This document shows positions 26,575-35,001 of a stretch of DNA of 64,000 nt, in pieces (position 1 is the stretch's first letter; the number at the start of each line of letters is the position of its first letter). The DNA is from Ferrovibrio terrae_A (GTDB taxonomy: Bacteria > Pseudomonadota > Alphaproteobacteria > Ferrovibrionales > Ferrovibrionaceae), in assembly GCF_943372915.1 (NCBI RefSeq), contig NZ_CALSAN010000001.1:231601-295600 (forward strand), written 5' to 3'. The position numbers were made by a program, and so were the translations under genes. The notes beneath the pieces were generated by a model. It saw only the letters and a list, made by a program, of their open reading frames with translations. It was not told the DNA's origin and did no database searches.

Positions 26575-27270
26575 TCACACTCCGATCAGGCGCTGGCGCA
26601 GCACCGGATTGTCCAGCAGATCCTGGGCACGGCCTTCGTATTCGACACGGCCGCGATCCATCACATAGGTGCGGTCCGACACTTCGAGCGCTGCCAGCGC
26701 ATTCTGTTCGACCACCAGAACCGAGATGCCTTCGTCCCGCAGCCGCCGGATGGTGCGCATCACGCCCTGCACGATATTGGGCGCCAGGCCCTGGCTGGGC
26801 TCGTCGAACAGCACCAGTCCGGGCGAGGCCAGCAGCGCGCGCGAGATGGCCACCATCTGCAACTCGCCGCCCGACATGTTCTCGCATTCCCGGCGCATCA
26901 GGTGTTCCAGCGCCGAGAAGATGCCGAACATCTCGTCCTGGCCCCACGCACGGAAGCGCGTACGGCGCGTGCCCAGGCGCAGGTTGCGGGCGCCGGTCAG
27001 CGTCGGGAACACGCGGCGATCATCGGGCACCCAGGAAATCCCCAGGCGCGAGATGCGGTGGGTCGGCATATGCGTGATGTCGCGATCATCGAAGCGGATC
27101 TGGCCGCGCCGCGGCGGCGACAGGCCGAGGATGGAGCGGATCGTCGTGGTCTTGCCGGCGCCATTGGGGCCGAGCAGGGCGACGACCTCGCCCGGGCCGA
27201 TCTCCAGCGACACGCCGAACAGCGCCTGCGTCTCGCCATAGAAGGTCTCAATTCCGGATACGCTGAGCAT
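26575..27270 (-). CDS. livF: ABC importer ATPase, LivF family
   Basis: 231 residues. Walker A GPNGAGKTT, Q-loop region, signature MSGGELQM, Walker B LVLFDEPSQGLAP and H-loop-like 'VLVVEQN' as in all LivF proteins. ATP hydrolysis drives the LivH/LivM importer. Its ATG shares one base with the livG stop. The permease pairs at 17407/18369 and 28013/29037 may both use it, because only this operon has ATPases. Confidence 0.95.
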   Translation of the reverse strand: MLSVSGIETFYGETQALFGVSLEIGPGEVVALLGPNGAGKTTTIRSILGLSPPRRGQIRFDDRDITHMPTHRISRLGISWVPDDRRVFPTLTGARNLRLGTRRTRFRAWGQDEMFGIFSALEHLMRRECENMSGGELQMVAISRALLASPGLVLFDEPSQGLAPNIVQGVMRTIRRLRDEGISVLVVEQNALAALEVSDRTYVMDRGRVEYEGRAQDLLDNPVLRQRLIGV

Positions 27271-28013
27271 CAGGCCACCGCTCCCAGGGCCGAACGGGCG
27301 ACCCATTTGTTGGCCTGAAGCGCCGCGGGCGTACCCTCGGCAATAACCTGGCCCCAGTGAATGACCGAAATCCGGTCGGCCAGTTCGAACAGGAACCGCA
27401 TGTCATGCTCGATCAGGCAGATGGTGTACTGCCGGCGCAGCTGGCGGATCAGTTGTGCCAATGCCTGCGTGCCCTTGGCGCCCAGGCCGGCCGTGGGTTC
27501 GTCCAGGAACAGGATGCGCGGTTCGGCAGCGAGCGCGACGGCGATTTCCAGCGCACGCCGCTCGCCGTAGCTCAGATCCTTCGACTTGTGCCAGGCACGA
27601 TCGGCAAGACCGACCTGATCCAGAACCGCCAGCGCGGCCTTGGTCAGCCGGGCATCGCCGAAGGTGGCGCGGAACGGGCTGCTGCCAATCGCACGGAAGG
27701 CCGGCAGCGCCAGCATCACATTTTCGATGACCACCGCATCGTCGAACAGGTTCATCAGCTGGAAGGATCGCGAGACGCCCAGACGCGCAATGATATGCGG
27801 CTTGAGCCCGGTGATATCCTGCCCGTCGAAATGAATGTGGCCGGCATCGGGCGCATGATGACCGGTGAGGACGTGGAAGCAGGTGGTCTTGCCGGCACCG
27901 TTGGGCCCCATGATGCCGTGCACCGTGCCGGCTTCAATCGACAGCGAGATATTCTCCAGCACCACACGGGCGCCGAACCGCTTCTGGATGCCTTGTACCT
28001 GAAACAGCGCCAT
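27270..28013 (-). CDS. livG: ABC importer ATPase, LivG family
   Basis: 247 residues from ATG 28013. Walker A GPNGAGKTT, 'GVSRSFQLMNLFDDAVVIENVM' Q-loop, signature LSYGERRALE and Walker B ILFLDEPTAGLG, all LivG hallmarks. It partners LivF. The start codon overlaps the LivM stop by one base. Confidence 0.95.
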   Translation of the reverse strand: MALFQVQGIQKRFGARVVLENISLSIEAGTVHGIMGPNGAGKTTCFHVLTGHHAPDAGHIHFDGQDITGLKPHIIARLGVSRSFQLMNLFDDAVVIENVMLALPAFRAIGSSPFRATFGDARLTKAALAVLDQVGLADRAWHKSKDLSYGERRALEIAVALAAEPRILFLDEPTAGLGAKGTQALAQLIRQLRRQYTICLIEHDMRFLFELADRISVIHWGQVIAEGTPAALQANKWVARSALGAVA

Positions 28014-29032
28014 CACACCGTCTCCGGCTTGGCTGCAGGCGCAACAGCGGGCGGCGCACGCCGGGCCAGGGTATGGATCAGTCCGGCCACGCCTTCCGGC
28101 CGCACCATGACCATGACGACGAAGATCAGGCCGTACCAGAGCAGCCAGGCCTCGGTCAGGCCGCCCAGCACATCGCGCGCGATGAAATAGAGGATCACGC
28201 CCAGCACCGGCCCCCAGAAACTGACCAGGCCGCCACCCACCAGCACCATCATCACGATGATGCCGGATTGATGCAGGCTCATCACATCGGGATAGGCGCT
28301 CTGTTGCGCCATCGCGAACAGTCCGCCGGCCAGCCCGGCGAAAGCCGCCGATACGGTGAAGGCGAGCCATTTCCAGCGCCAGACATCATAGCCGACGAAA
28401 CGGGCGCGGGTTTCATTCTGGCGGATCGCCTGCAGGATGCGGCCGACCGGTGCATTGACCACCCGCCACATCAGCACCACCGCCACAACCGTGATGGCGG
28501 CGACGAACCAGTAGAAAGCCGCATTGTCGTTGAGGTTGACACGCCACGGGCCGATGACGAGATCGGGCCGCGGAATATTCAGCAGGCCATCCTCGCCGCC
28601 GGTCAGCCAGTGCAGCTTCATGGCCGTGAACCAAAAGACCTGGCCGAAGCCGATGGTGAGCAGCGCGTAATAGATGCCGCGGCGGTGCGACAGGAATGCA
28701 CCGACGATGGCGCCGGCGACCGTCGCCGCGACGATGGCGGCCAGCAGGCCACCCCACAGGCTGACCGCCACGCCCTGCTGGAACAGGCCAAAACCATAAG
28801 CACCGATGCCGAGATAGGCGCCATGGCCGAAGGAATGCAGGCCGGTATAGCCAAACAGCAGGTTGAAGCCCATGGCGAACAGAATCCAGATGGCAATCTC
28901 GACGCCGAGATACTGGTAGAGCCCCACCCACTGCAGCCAGAAGGGTGCGGTCGCCAGGACGACGACGAAGAGCGCCATCGGCAGCGTGAAGGGCGTGCCG
29001 CCGCGGGCCGGAATATCGGAAAGCGTGATCAT
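28013..29032 (-). CDS. livM: ABC permease, LivM family
   Basis: 339 residues from ATG 29032, about 9-10 helices. 'NLLFGYTGLHSFGHGAYLGIGAY' and 'FTVSAAFAGLAGGLFAM' are the family signatures. Residues 115-125 'SHRRGIYYALL' form the first cytoplasmic loop. Overlaps livG by one base and is 4 bp from livH. Confidence 0.94.
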   Translation of the reverse strand: MITLSDIPARGGTPFTLPMALFVVVLATAPFWLQWVGLYQYLGVEIAIWILFAMGFNLLFGYTGLHSFGHGAYLGIGAYGFGLFQQGVAVSLWGGLLAAIVAATVAGAIVGAFLSHRRGIYYALLTIGFGQVFWFTAMKLHWLTGGEDGLLNIPRPDLVIGPWRVNLNDNAAFYWFVAAITVVAVVLMWRVVNAPVGRILQAIRQNETRARFVGYDVWRWKWLAFTVSAAFAGLAGGLFAMAQQSAYPDVMSLHQSGIIVMMVLVGGGLVSFWGPVLGVILYFIARDVLGGLTEAWLLWYGLIFVVMVMVRPEGVAGLIHTLARRAPPAVAPAAKPETV

Positions 29033-29036
29033 CGAT

Positions 29037-29957
29037 TCAGTTCTCCAGCGCACTGCGGCGTCCCAGCAGGCCGCGCGCACGGAACCCGACGATCGCGATC
29101 AACAGGATATACATCGACATCAGCGACCAGGCCGGCGCATAGGCGCCGGTGACGCCCGTGGCCATGCCGACAAGAAGGGCGGCGGCAACAGCGCCCCAGA
29201 AGCTGCCGACACCGCCGATCACGATGATGAGAAAGGCCGGGATGACGACATCGATGCCCAGATGCGGGCGCAGGCCCCAGATCGGCGCCATCACCATGCC
29301 GGCGATGCCGGCGAGCGCCGAACCAAAGCCGAAAACCATCAGGCGCAGGCGGGCAAGGTCGTAGCCCAGCGCCCGCACCATCTCGCTGTCATGGGCGCCC
29401 GCCTTGATGATCGCGCCATAGGGCGTGCGCTCCAGGAAGAGCCAGACCATCAGGATGGCGACAATGGCAAAGCCGGCGGCGTAGAATTTGTAGGTCGAGA
29501 AAATCAGTCCGCCCATCAGGAAGGCGCCGCTGATCATCTGCGGCACCGGCATGTTCTGCTCGCCGGTGCCCCAGATCAGCCGGATCGCCTCTTCGATGAC
29601 GATGGCGGCGCCGAAGGTAAGCAGCAGGCCATACAGCGGTGCCTTGCCATAGGTCGGGCGCAGACAGAGTTCGAGCAGCATGCCGGCCGCGCCCGCCACC
29701 ACCGGTCCCAGCGCCAGACCGACGAAATAGCGGCTGGCCATAGGCAGATCGAGCCACCAGATGCCGAACGGCGTGCCGGCAAACCAGCCGGCGCCAATGG
29801 TGGACAGGGCCAGGTATGCACCCAGCGTGAAGAGCGAGCCATGGGCGAGGTTGATGACCTCCATCACACCCACAATCAGGGTGAAGCCCAGGGCAATCAG
29901 GGCAAACAGCAGGCCAAGCGTGAGCCCGTTGACGAGATGCGGAACAAGACTGGTCAT
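29037..29957 (-). CDS. livH: ABC permease, LivH family
   Basis: 306 residues from ATG 29957. 'ALIALGFTLIVGVMEVINLAHGS' is the LivH opening; 'ARLRLMVFGFGSALAGIAGMVMAP' is the coupling-helix region. First gene after a strong terminator hairpin that separates it from the binding-protein gene, so its expression depends on read-through or on a promoter in the 67-bp gap. Confidence 0.94.
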   Translation of the reverse strand: MTSLVPHLVNGLTLGLLFALIALGFTLIVGVMEVINLAHGSLFTLGAYLALSTIGAGWFAGTPFGIWWLDLPMASRYFVGLALGPVVAGAAGMLLELCLRPTYGKAPLYGLLLTFGAAIVIEEAIRLIWGTGEQNMPVPQMISGAFLMGGLIFSTYKFYAAGFAIVAILMVWLFLERTPYGAIIKAGAHDSEMVRALGYDLARLRLMVFGFGSALAGIAGMVMAPIWGLRPHLGIDVVIPAFLIIVIGGVGSFWGAVAAALLVGMATGVTGAYAPAWSLMSMYILLIAIVGFRARGLLGRRSALEN

Positions 29958-29983
29958 ATGAATCAGCGTTTCGACGGTGACAA

Positions 29984-30014
29984 AAAAAGAGCGGGCGGCG
30001 CGCTGGCCGCCCGC
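29984..30014 (-). terminator. Rho-independent terminator between binding protein and livH
   Basis: Leftward: GCGGGCGGC, 6-nt loop, GCCGCCCGC (perfect 9-bp stem) followed by TCTTTTTTTG. It begins 11 bp after the binding-protein stop. Partial read-through would give much more binding protein than permease. Confidence 0.85.
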
Positions 30015-30024
30015 AGTTTCAGGG

Positions 30025-31314
30025 TTAAGCGTCGAATGTCGGCGTAGACTCGTAGGATTCCAGCTTGCAGGCGCCGTTCGCGTCGGAGTCCATGGCATCC
30101 TGCGGCGATGTGCTGGCGACGATCTTAAACATATCGTCCTTGTCCTGCGTGCCGACATTCGCCGTGGCCTGGTAGATCGTCTGCTGCACCTGATGCGTTA
30201 CCGGGTCGATCCAGGCATCGTGGTGTTGCATGCGGTCGCGCGCAGACATCTTGTGACCTTCCAGAGCTTTGATCACCTTGATGTTGTTGGTGGATCCAGC
30301 GCGCTCGATGGCCGCAATCAGTTCGCGAGTGGCAAAGTATCCGTTGTAGAAGACATTGCCCGGCACGCGCATTCCGGTATCCGGATACATGGCCTGATAG
30401 CGTTTGACGAAGTCGGCAACGCCCGGCAGATCGAGCTTGTAATACCAGGTGGTGCCAAACATGCCGAACAGGTTATCCAGAGGCAGGCCGTAGACGTCAG
30501 GCCAGTCCTGCTGATTGTTGAGCCAGACCGGCTTGTTGCCCATGCCGAGCTGGGCGATCTGCTGCCGCATGGCCTTTTGATCGTCGCCACCGATGGCGGC
30601 AGCCACAACGCCTGGATTGATTTGCTGGATCTTGAGCAGTTGCGACGAAAAATCGCGCGTGCCCTGGGGTACCAGGATTTCTTCAACCATGTCGCCGCCA
30701 TACTGTTTCAGCAGCGTCTTAGTGGCTGCCGAAGTGCTGTGGCCCCAGACATAGTCGTTGGTGAGCAATACCCACTTCTTGCCGTATTTCTCGATCGCAG
30801 CCTTTACTGATGCCTTCGCGAAGTTGGTGCCGTTGGCATCCCAGACGAACTTGACGCGATGGCAGTTCTGCCCCGCTTCCGACGGCGCGCTCGAATTGGT
30901 GTTGAGGTAGATGACGCCATATTTCTGCGCCACCTGGCTGATCGCGTTGGCGACGCCGGAATGGATGGCGCCGACCAGAAAGCCGCAATTCTCGCGGGTG
31001 ATCATGCGCTCGGCGACGCGGCTGCCGGTGGCCGGCGTGGTCTCGGTATCGAGATGGAAGGTTTCGATCTTGCGGCCGAGCACGCCGCCCTTGGCGTTGG
31101 CTTCGGCAATCGCCATCATCATGCCGCGGCGGTCGCTGGCACCGGAATTGGCATATTGGCCGCTGGCGTCGGAGGTGATGCCGATCCTGATCGGCTTGGC
31201 CGCGCCTTGCGCATAGACGCGGGTATGCGTCCACGGCCCCATGAAGGCCATGCCGCCCGTGGCGGCGGCTGCCGTGGTCAGTAACCGACGACGGCTGATC
31301 TTTGACTGAGCCAT
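30025..31314 (-). CDS. Tat-exported ABC substrate-binding protein (Liv/Ami type)
   Basis: 429 residues from ATG 31314. The N-terminus has a Tat signal, SRRRLLTTAAA, with cleavage near residue 36 (VYAQG), unlike the Sec signal of the other binding protein here. The mature part is Peripla_BP_6: 'IGITSDASGQYANSG', 'NCGFLVGAIHSGVANAI' and 'WVLLTNDYVWGHS'. Similar to amide/urea-type or branched-chain binding proteins. Tat export suggests it folds before export or holds a ligand or cofactor. Divergent from the RpiR gene. Confidence 0.93.
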   Translation of the reverse strand: MAQSKISRRRLLTTAAAATGGMAFMGPWTHTRVYAQGAAKPIRIGITSDASGQYANSGASDRRGMMMAIAEANAKGGVLGRKIETFHLDTETTPATGSRVAERMITRENCGFLVGAIHSGVANAISQVAQKYGVIYLNTNSSAPSEAGQNCHRVKFVWDANGTNFAKASVKAAIEKYGKKWVLLTNDYVWGHSTSAATKTLLKQYGGDMVEEILVPQGTRDFSSQLLKIQQINPGVVAAAIGGDDQKAMRQQIAQLGMGNKPVWLNNQQDWPDVYGLPLDNLFGMFGTTWYYKLDLPGVADFVKRYQAMYPDTGMRVPGNVFYNGYFATRELIAAIERAGSTNNIKVIKALEGHKMSARDRMQHHDAWIDPVTHQVQQTIYQATANVGTQDKDDMFKIVASTSPQDAMDSDANGACKLESYESTPTFDA

Positions 31315-31495
31315 GTTGTTTTCTCCCTGGTTGGCGCTCTTTACGGGCCTGATTTGTGGCGTCGCTGGTGCGTCGAACGCCGGTTCGGGCAAATTGAACA
31401 GAAATTCTATTTACGTCAATGAATATTTTTTCTATCAGATAGAATATTCCGTTCAATGATGGAATCCTTGGCTAAAATGCTGTAAAGGCTAGGAC
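31315..31495. promoter_or_regulatory. Divergent promoter with operator palindrome
   Basis: 181 bp, with an AT-rich core. Perfect 15-bp palindrome TTCTATC-A-GATAGAA at 31430-31444, overlapping GAATATTC at 31442-31449 and with a second GAATATT at 31421. These are likely operators of the adjacent RpiR-type protein. Confidence 0.6.
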
Positions 31496-32374
31496 ATGAG
31501 CGATCAGCCTGCTTCCAATACCTCCCCCATTTCAGCTGACGACCTGGTGATTTCACCCGGAACCGAGACCTTTGACGGTCTGCGCCAGCGCATCCGCGAC
31601 CGCTTCGCGACCCTCAGCCCGCATCTGCAGCGCATCGCCCGGGCATCCCTGGAAGAGCCCAACGGCTTCGCCCTGAACACCACCGCGACGATCGCCGCCG
31701 ATCTGGAAATCCAGCCGTCCACCCTGATCCGCTTTGCCAAGGAGCTCGGCTATTCCGGTTTCTCCGATCTGCAGCGCGTGTTCCGTCAGCGCCTGATCGA
31801 GGGTGAGCCGACGGTGCGCGAGCGCGTCTATTCCGAAGAGACCGCACGTCCGGGACCGCTGAATGTGCGCGACCTGCTACAGACCTGCGTCGCCGCGCAT
31901 GTCGCCGCGCTGAACGATCTGCTGACGCATTGCGACACCGACAGCCTGGCCAAAGCCGTCGACATGCTGCGCCAGGCACGGCATGTCTATATCGCCGGCC
32001 TGCGCCGCTCGCGCCCCATCGCCGCCTATCTTGCTTACGCCCTGACGCGCTCTGAACGCGCCAGCAGCCTGCTTGATTTTGCCGGCGGCATGGCCGGCCC
32101 GCAGATCGCCACCATCGGCCCCGACGACATTCTGGTCGCCATCGCCTTCCCGCCCTATTCAGGGCCGGTGGTCGATATCGTGCTGGATGCCTATGTCAGT
32201 GGCCGCAAGGTGCTGGTCGTCACCGACGGACCCGCCAGCCCACTGGCCAGCAACTCCCATGTGCAGATCTATGTGGATGCCGGAGCGGCTTCCGCCTTCC
32301 AGCCGATCTCGGGTGCCATCGGTCTGGTGCAGACTCTGGTCACCGCACTGAACTGGGCACCCAAGACCGACTGA
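31496..32374 (+). CDS. MurR/RpiR family transcriptional regulator
   Basis: 292 residues. HTH_6 domain at 25-100, with 'NTTATIAADLEIQPSTLIRFAKELGYSGFSDLQRVFR' (core IQPSTLIRFAKELGYSGF), then an SIS sugar-isomerase-like sensing domain at 125-285 ('VYIAGLRRSRPIAAYLAYAL', 'DILVAIAFPPYSG'). Such proteins sense a phosphorylated sugar or similar metabolite. Divergent from the ABC operon, which it probably represses. Start ATG 31496. Confidence 0.93.
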   Translation: MSDQPASNTSPISADDLVISPGTETFDGLRQRIRDRFATLSPHLQRIARASLEEPNGFALNTTATIAADLEIQPSTLIRFAKELGYSGFSDLQRVFRQRLIEGEPTVRERVYSEETARPGPLNVRDLLQTCVAAHVAALNDLLTHCDTDSLAKAVDMLRQARHVYIAGLRRSRPIAAYLAYALTRSERASSLLDFAGGMAGPQIATIGPDDILVAIAFPPYSGPVVDIVLDAYVSGRKVLVVTDGPASPLASNSHVQIYVDAGAASAFQPISGAIGLVQTLVTALNWAPKTD

Positions 32375-32380
32375 CCGGCA

Positions 32381-33271
32381 TCAGTCCTCTGGCAAAAACC
32401 GCCGCCGTTCCTCGCGGAATCGCTTGGCCAAAAAATCGCGGCAGGTGGTGATCCGGCGCACCGATGCGGCTTCGGGATGGCTCAGCAGATAATAGCTCCG
32501 CCGATACGCGATCTTGGGCAGGATGCGCACCAGGCCGCTGTCCCCGCCAACCGCGAAATCATGCAGGATGCCGATTCCGGTTCCAGCTTTCACCGCCTCC
32601 AGTTGTCCGACCACGCTGGCGCAGCGGAATTTCCGCCCGGGCGCCTTGTCCAGCAGCGCGCCGTAATCCAGCGCCGATGCATAGGCCATGTCTTCGACAC
32701 CGGTGACCAGCACATGGTCGGCCAGGGCTTCGGCATTGTTTGGCGTGCCCTCGCGGTCCAGATAGGCGCGCGCGGCATAGAGGCTGAGCGAATAGTCGGT
32801 GAGGCGAGAAACCACGAGGCGCCCATCCGCCGGCTGGTCCAGCACGATGGCCAGGTCTGCCTCGCGCCGCGTCAGCGAAAAGATGCGCGGCATCGGCACC
32901 AGCTCGATCGTCAACCCGGGATGCATGGCAACCAGGGCGCCGAGTTCGCCGGCGAGGAAGCAGTTGCCCAGACCATCCGGCGCGCCGATGCGCACAGTGC
33001 CTGACACTTCGGCCGCCACGGCGCGCAGTTCTTCGGCAATGCCCAGCACCTCGGTTTCCAGGCGCTCGACCACCTCCATCAGTCGCTCCCCTGCCGTGGT
33101 CAAGGTCGACCCGGCCGGCCGCCGGACGAAGAGCTGCGAGCCGACCGACTCCTCCAGCGCATCCAGCCGCCGCGAGACCGTGGCGTGATTCAGGCCGAGC
33201 TTGCGCGCCGCCGCCAGCAGCTGGCCCTCGCGCGCGATGGCGAGAAACACCCTCAGATGATCCCAATCCAT
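32381..33271 (-). CDS. LysR family transcriptional regulator
   Basis: 296 residues. N-terminal winged helix with 'GQLLAAARKLGLNHATVSRRLDALEE' (core ARKLGLNHATVSRRL) and a two-lobe substrate-binding domain from about 90. Divergent from the methylmalonate-semialdehyde dehydrogenase gene; it probably controls it. Converges with the RpiR gene with a 6-bp gap. Confidence 0.92.
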   Translation of the reverse strand: MDWDHLRVFLAIAREGQLLAAARKLGLNHATVSRRLDALEESVGSQLFVRRPAGSTLTTAGERLMEVVERLETEVLGIAEELRAVAAEVSGTVRIGAPDGLGNCFLAGELGALVAMHPGLTIELVPMPRIFSLTRREADLAIVLDQPADGRLVVSRLTDYSLSLYAARAYLDREGTPNNAEALADHVLVTGVEDMAYASALDYGALLDKAPGRKFRCASVVGQLEAVKAGTGIGILHDFAVGGDSGLVRILPKIAYRRSYYLLSHPEAASVRRITTCRDFLAKRFREERRRFLPED

Positions 33272-33404
33272 GTCTGATCCCGGGCTATGACTTCAATTTA
33301 CGCACAATGATTGATGATTATTTCAGATTGCTGTGCACAGGTTGATGTTGGATCAATTCCGGCATCCGGTCAAATCCTTCCGAAGTCCTTCGAGGAGCGC
33401 GGCA
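33272..33404. promoter_or_regulatory. Divergent promoter, LysR / mmsA
   Basis: 133 bp. An AT-rich block (33300-33335) includes TGATTGATGATTATTTCA, which fits a loose T-N11-A LysR box with TGA/TCA ends. It lies between both starts. Confidence 0.45.
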
Positions 33405-34901
33405 ATGCCCAACCAGATTTCCCATTTCATCGGTGGCCGCCTGGTGGCTGGCCAGGGCCGCACCGCTGCCGTGTTCAATCCCGCCACCGGCGTGCAATCG
33501 GGCAATGTAGCACTGGCCTCGGCCGCCGAGGTGCGCGCTGCCGTGCAGGCCGCGTCAGCCGTGGCCGATGACTGGGCCGCTACCACGCCGCTGAAGCGCG
33601 CCCGTATCCTGAACGCTTTCCTGCGCATCCTGGACGAGCGCATCGATGAGCTGGCCGCCGTGATCACCGCCGAACATGGCAAGGTGCTGTCGGATGCCAA
33701 GGGCGAAATCCAGCGCGGCATGGAAGTGGTGGAATTCGCCACCGCCGCGCCGCAGATCCTGAAAAGCGAAATGACCGAGAATGTCGGTACGCGCATCGAC
33801 AGCTATGCGCTGCGCCAGCCGCTGGGCGTGGTCGCCGGTATCACGCCATTCAATTTCCCCGCCATGGTGCCGATGTGGATGTTCCCGGTCGCGCTGGCCT
33901 GCGGCAACTGCTTCATCCTCAAGCCGTCGGAGCGCGATCCCTCGGCCTCGCTGCTGCTGGCGCAGTGGCTCAAGGAAGCCGGGCTGCCCGACGGCGTGTT
34001 CAACGTGGTGCAGGGCGACAAGGAGGCGGTCGACGCCATCCTGCATGACCCCGACATCCAGGCCGTCAGCTTCGTCGGTTCGACGCCGATTGCGCGCTAT
34101 ATCTACGAAACCGCCGCGCGCACCGGCAAGCGCTGCCAGGCCTTGGGCGGCGCCAAGAACCACATGATCGTCATGCCCGATGCCGATCTGGACCAGGCCG
34201 TGGATGCGCTGATGGGTGCGGCCTATGGCTCGGCGGGCGAACGCTGCATGGCGATCTCGGTGGCGGTACCGGTCGGCGAGGCCACTGCCAATGCGCTGAT
34301 GGCGAAGCTGGAGCCGAAGGTACGCGCGCTGCGCGTCGGCCCGGGCACCGATCCGGACGCCGAAATGGGGCCGCTGGTGACGCGCCAGCATCTGGAGAAG
34401 GTGCGCGGCTATATCGATGCCGGTGTGGCCGAAGGCGCCAGGCTTGTCGTGGATGGTCGCGGCCTGAAACTGCAGGGCTACGAGAATGGCAACTTCATCG
34501 GCGGCACGCTGTTCGACCACGTCACCACCGACATGAAAATCTACAAGGAAGAGATCTTCGGTCCGGTTCTGGCGGTCGCACGCGCCGACAGCTATGGGAC
34601 GGCGGCGAAGTGGATCAACCAGCACGAATACGGCAACGGCACGGCCATTTTCACCCGCGACGGCGATGCCGCACGCGAGTTCGCGCATCAGATCAAGGTC
34701 GGCATGGTGGGCATCAATGTGCCGATTCCGGTGCCGATGGCCTTCCATTCCTTCGGCGGCTGGAAATCATCGCTGTTCGGCGACCTGCATATGCATGGTC
34801 CGGAGGGCGTGCGGTTCTACTCGCGGCTGAAAACCATCACCAGCCGCTGGCCGACCGGAATCCGGGCCGGTGCCGAGTTTGTCATGCCGACGATGGGGTA
34901 G
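33405..34901 (+). CDS. mmsA: CoA-acylating methylmalonate-semialdehyde dehydrogenase
   Basis: 498 residues from ATG 33405 (GAGGAG upstream). 'FIGGRLVAGQGRTAAVFNPATG' start, cofactor motif 'ITPFNFPAMVPMWMFPVAL' and catalytic 'GSAGERCMAIS' (Cys) match MmsA, which converts methylmalonate semialdehyde to propionyl-CoA, or malonate semialdehyde to acetyl-CoA. The C-terminal 'FHSFGGWKSSLFGDLHMHG' is characteristic of the subfamily. It works in valine, beta-alanine or inositol breakdown; propionyl-CoA would go to the mutase at 3566. Confidence 0.95.
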   Translation: MPNQISHFIGGRLVAGQGRTAAVFNPATGVQSGNVALASAAEVRAAVQAASAVADDWAATTPLKRARILNAFLRILDERIDELAAVITAEHGKVLSDAKGEIQRGMEVVEFATAAPQILKSEMTENVGTRIDSYALRQPLGVVAGITPFNFPAMVPMWMFPVALACGNCFILKPSERDPSASLLLAQWLKEAGLPDGVFNVVQGDKEAVDAILHDPDIQAVSFVGSTPIARYIYETAARTGKRCQALGGAKNHMIVMPDADLDQAVDALMGAAYGSAGERCMAISVAVPVGEATANALMAKLEPKVRALRVGPGTDPDAEMGPLVTRQHLEKVRGYIDAGVAEGARLVVDGRGLKLQGYENGNFIGGTLFDHVTTDMKIYKEEIFGPVLAVARADSYGTAAKWINQHEYGNGTAIFTRDGDAAREFAHQIKVGMVGINVPIPVPMAFHSFGGWKSSLFGDLHMHGPEGVRFYSRLKTITSRWPTGIRAGAEFVMPTMG

Positions 34902-34964
34902 CGGAGTCTGGTCCGATCCGCATGAGGCCTGGATGCCATTGCGCGATTGTCCGGGCGCGTGTTG

Positions 34965-34997
34965 AAGTGGCGTTCGCGTTCTCCGCTAACGCCACTT
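34965..34997. terminator. Bidirectional terminator hairpin
   Basis: AAGTGGCGTT, 13-nt loop, AACGCCACTT, a perfect 10-bp stem between convergent mmsA and the TPR gene. It is 63 bp after the mmsA stop and just before the TPR gene stop at 35002. TTCC follows on the plus strand; no long T-run. Confidence 0.65.
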
Positions 34998-35001
34998 TCC
35001 C

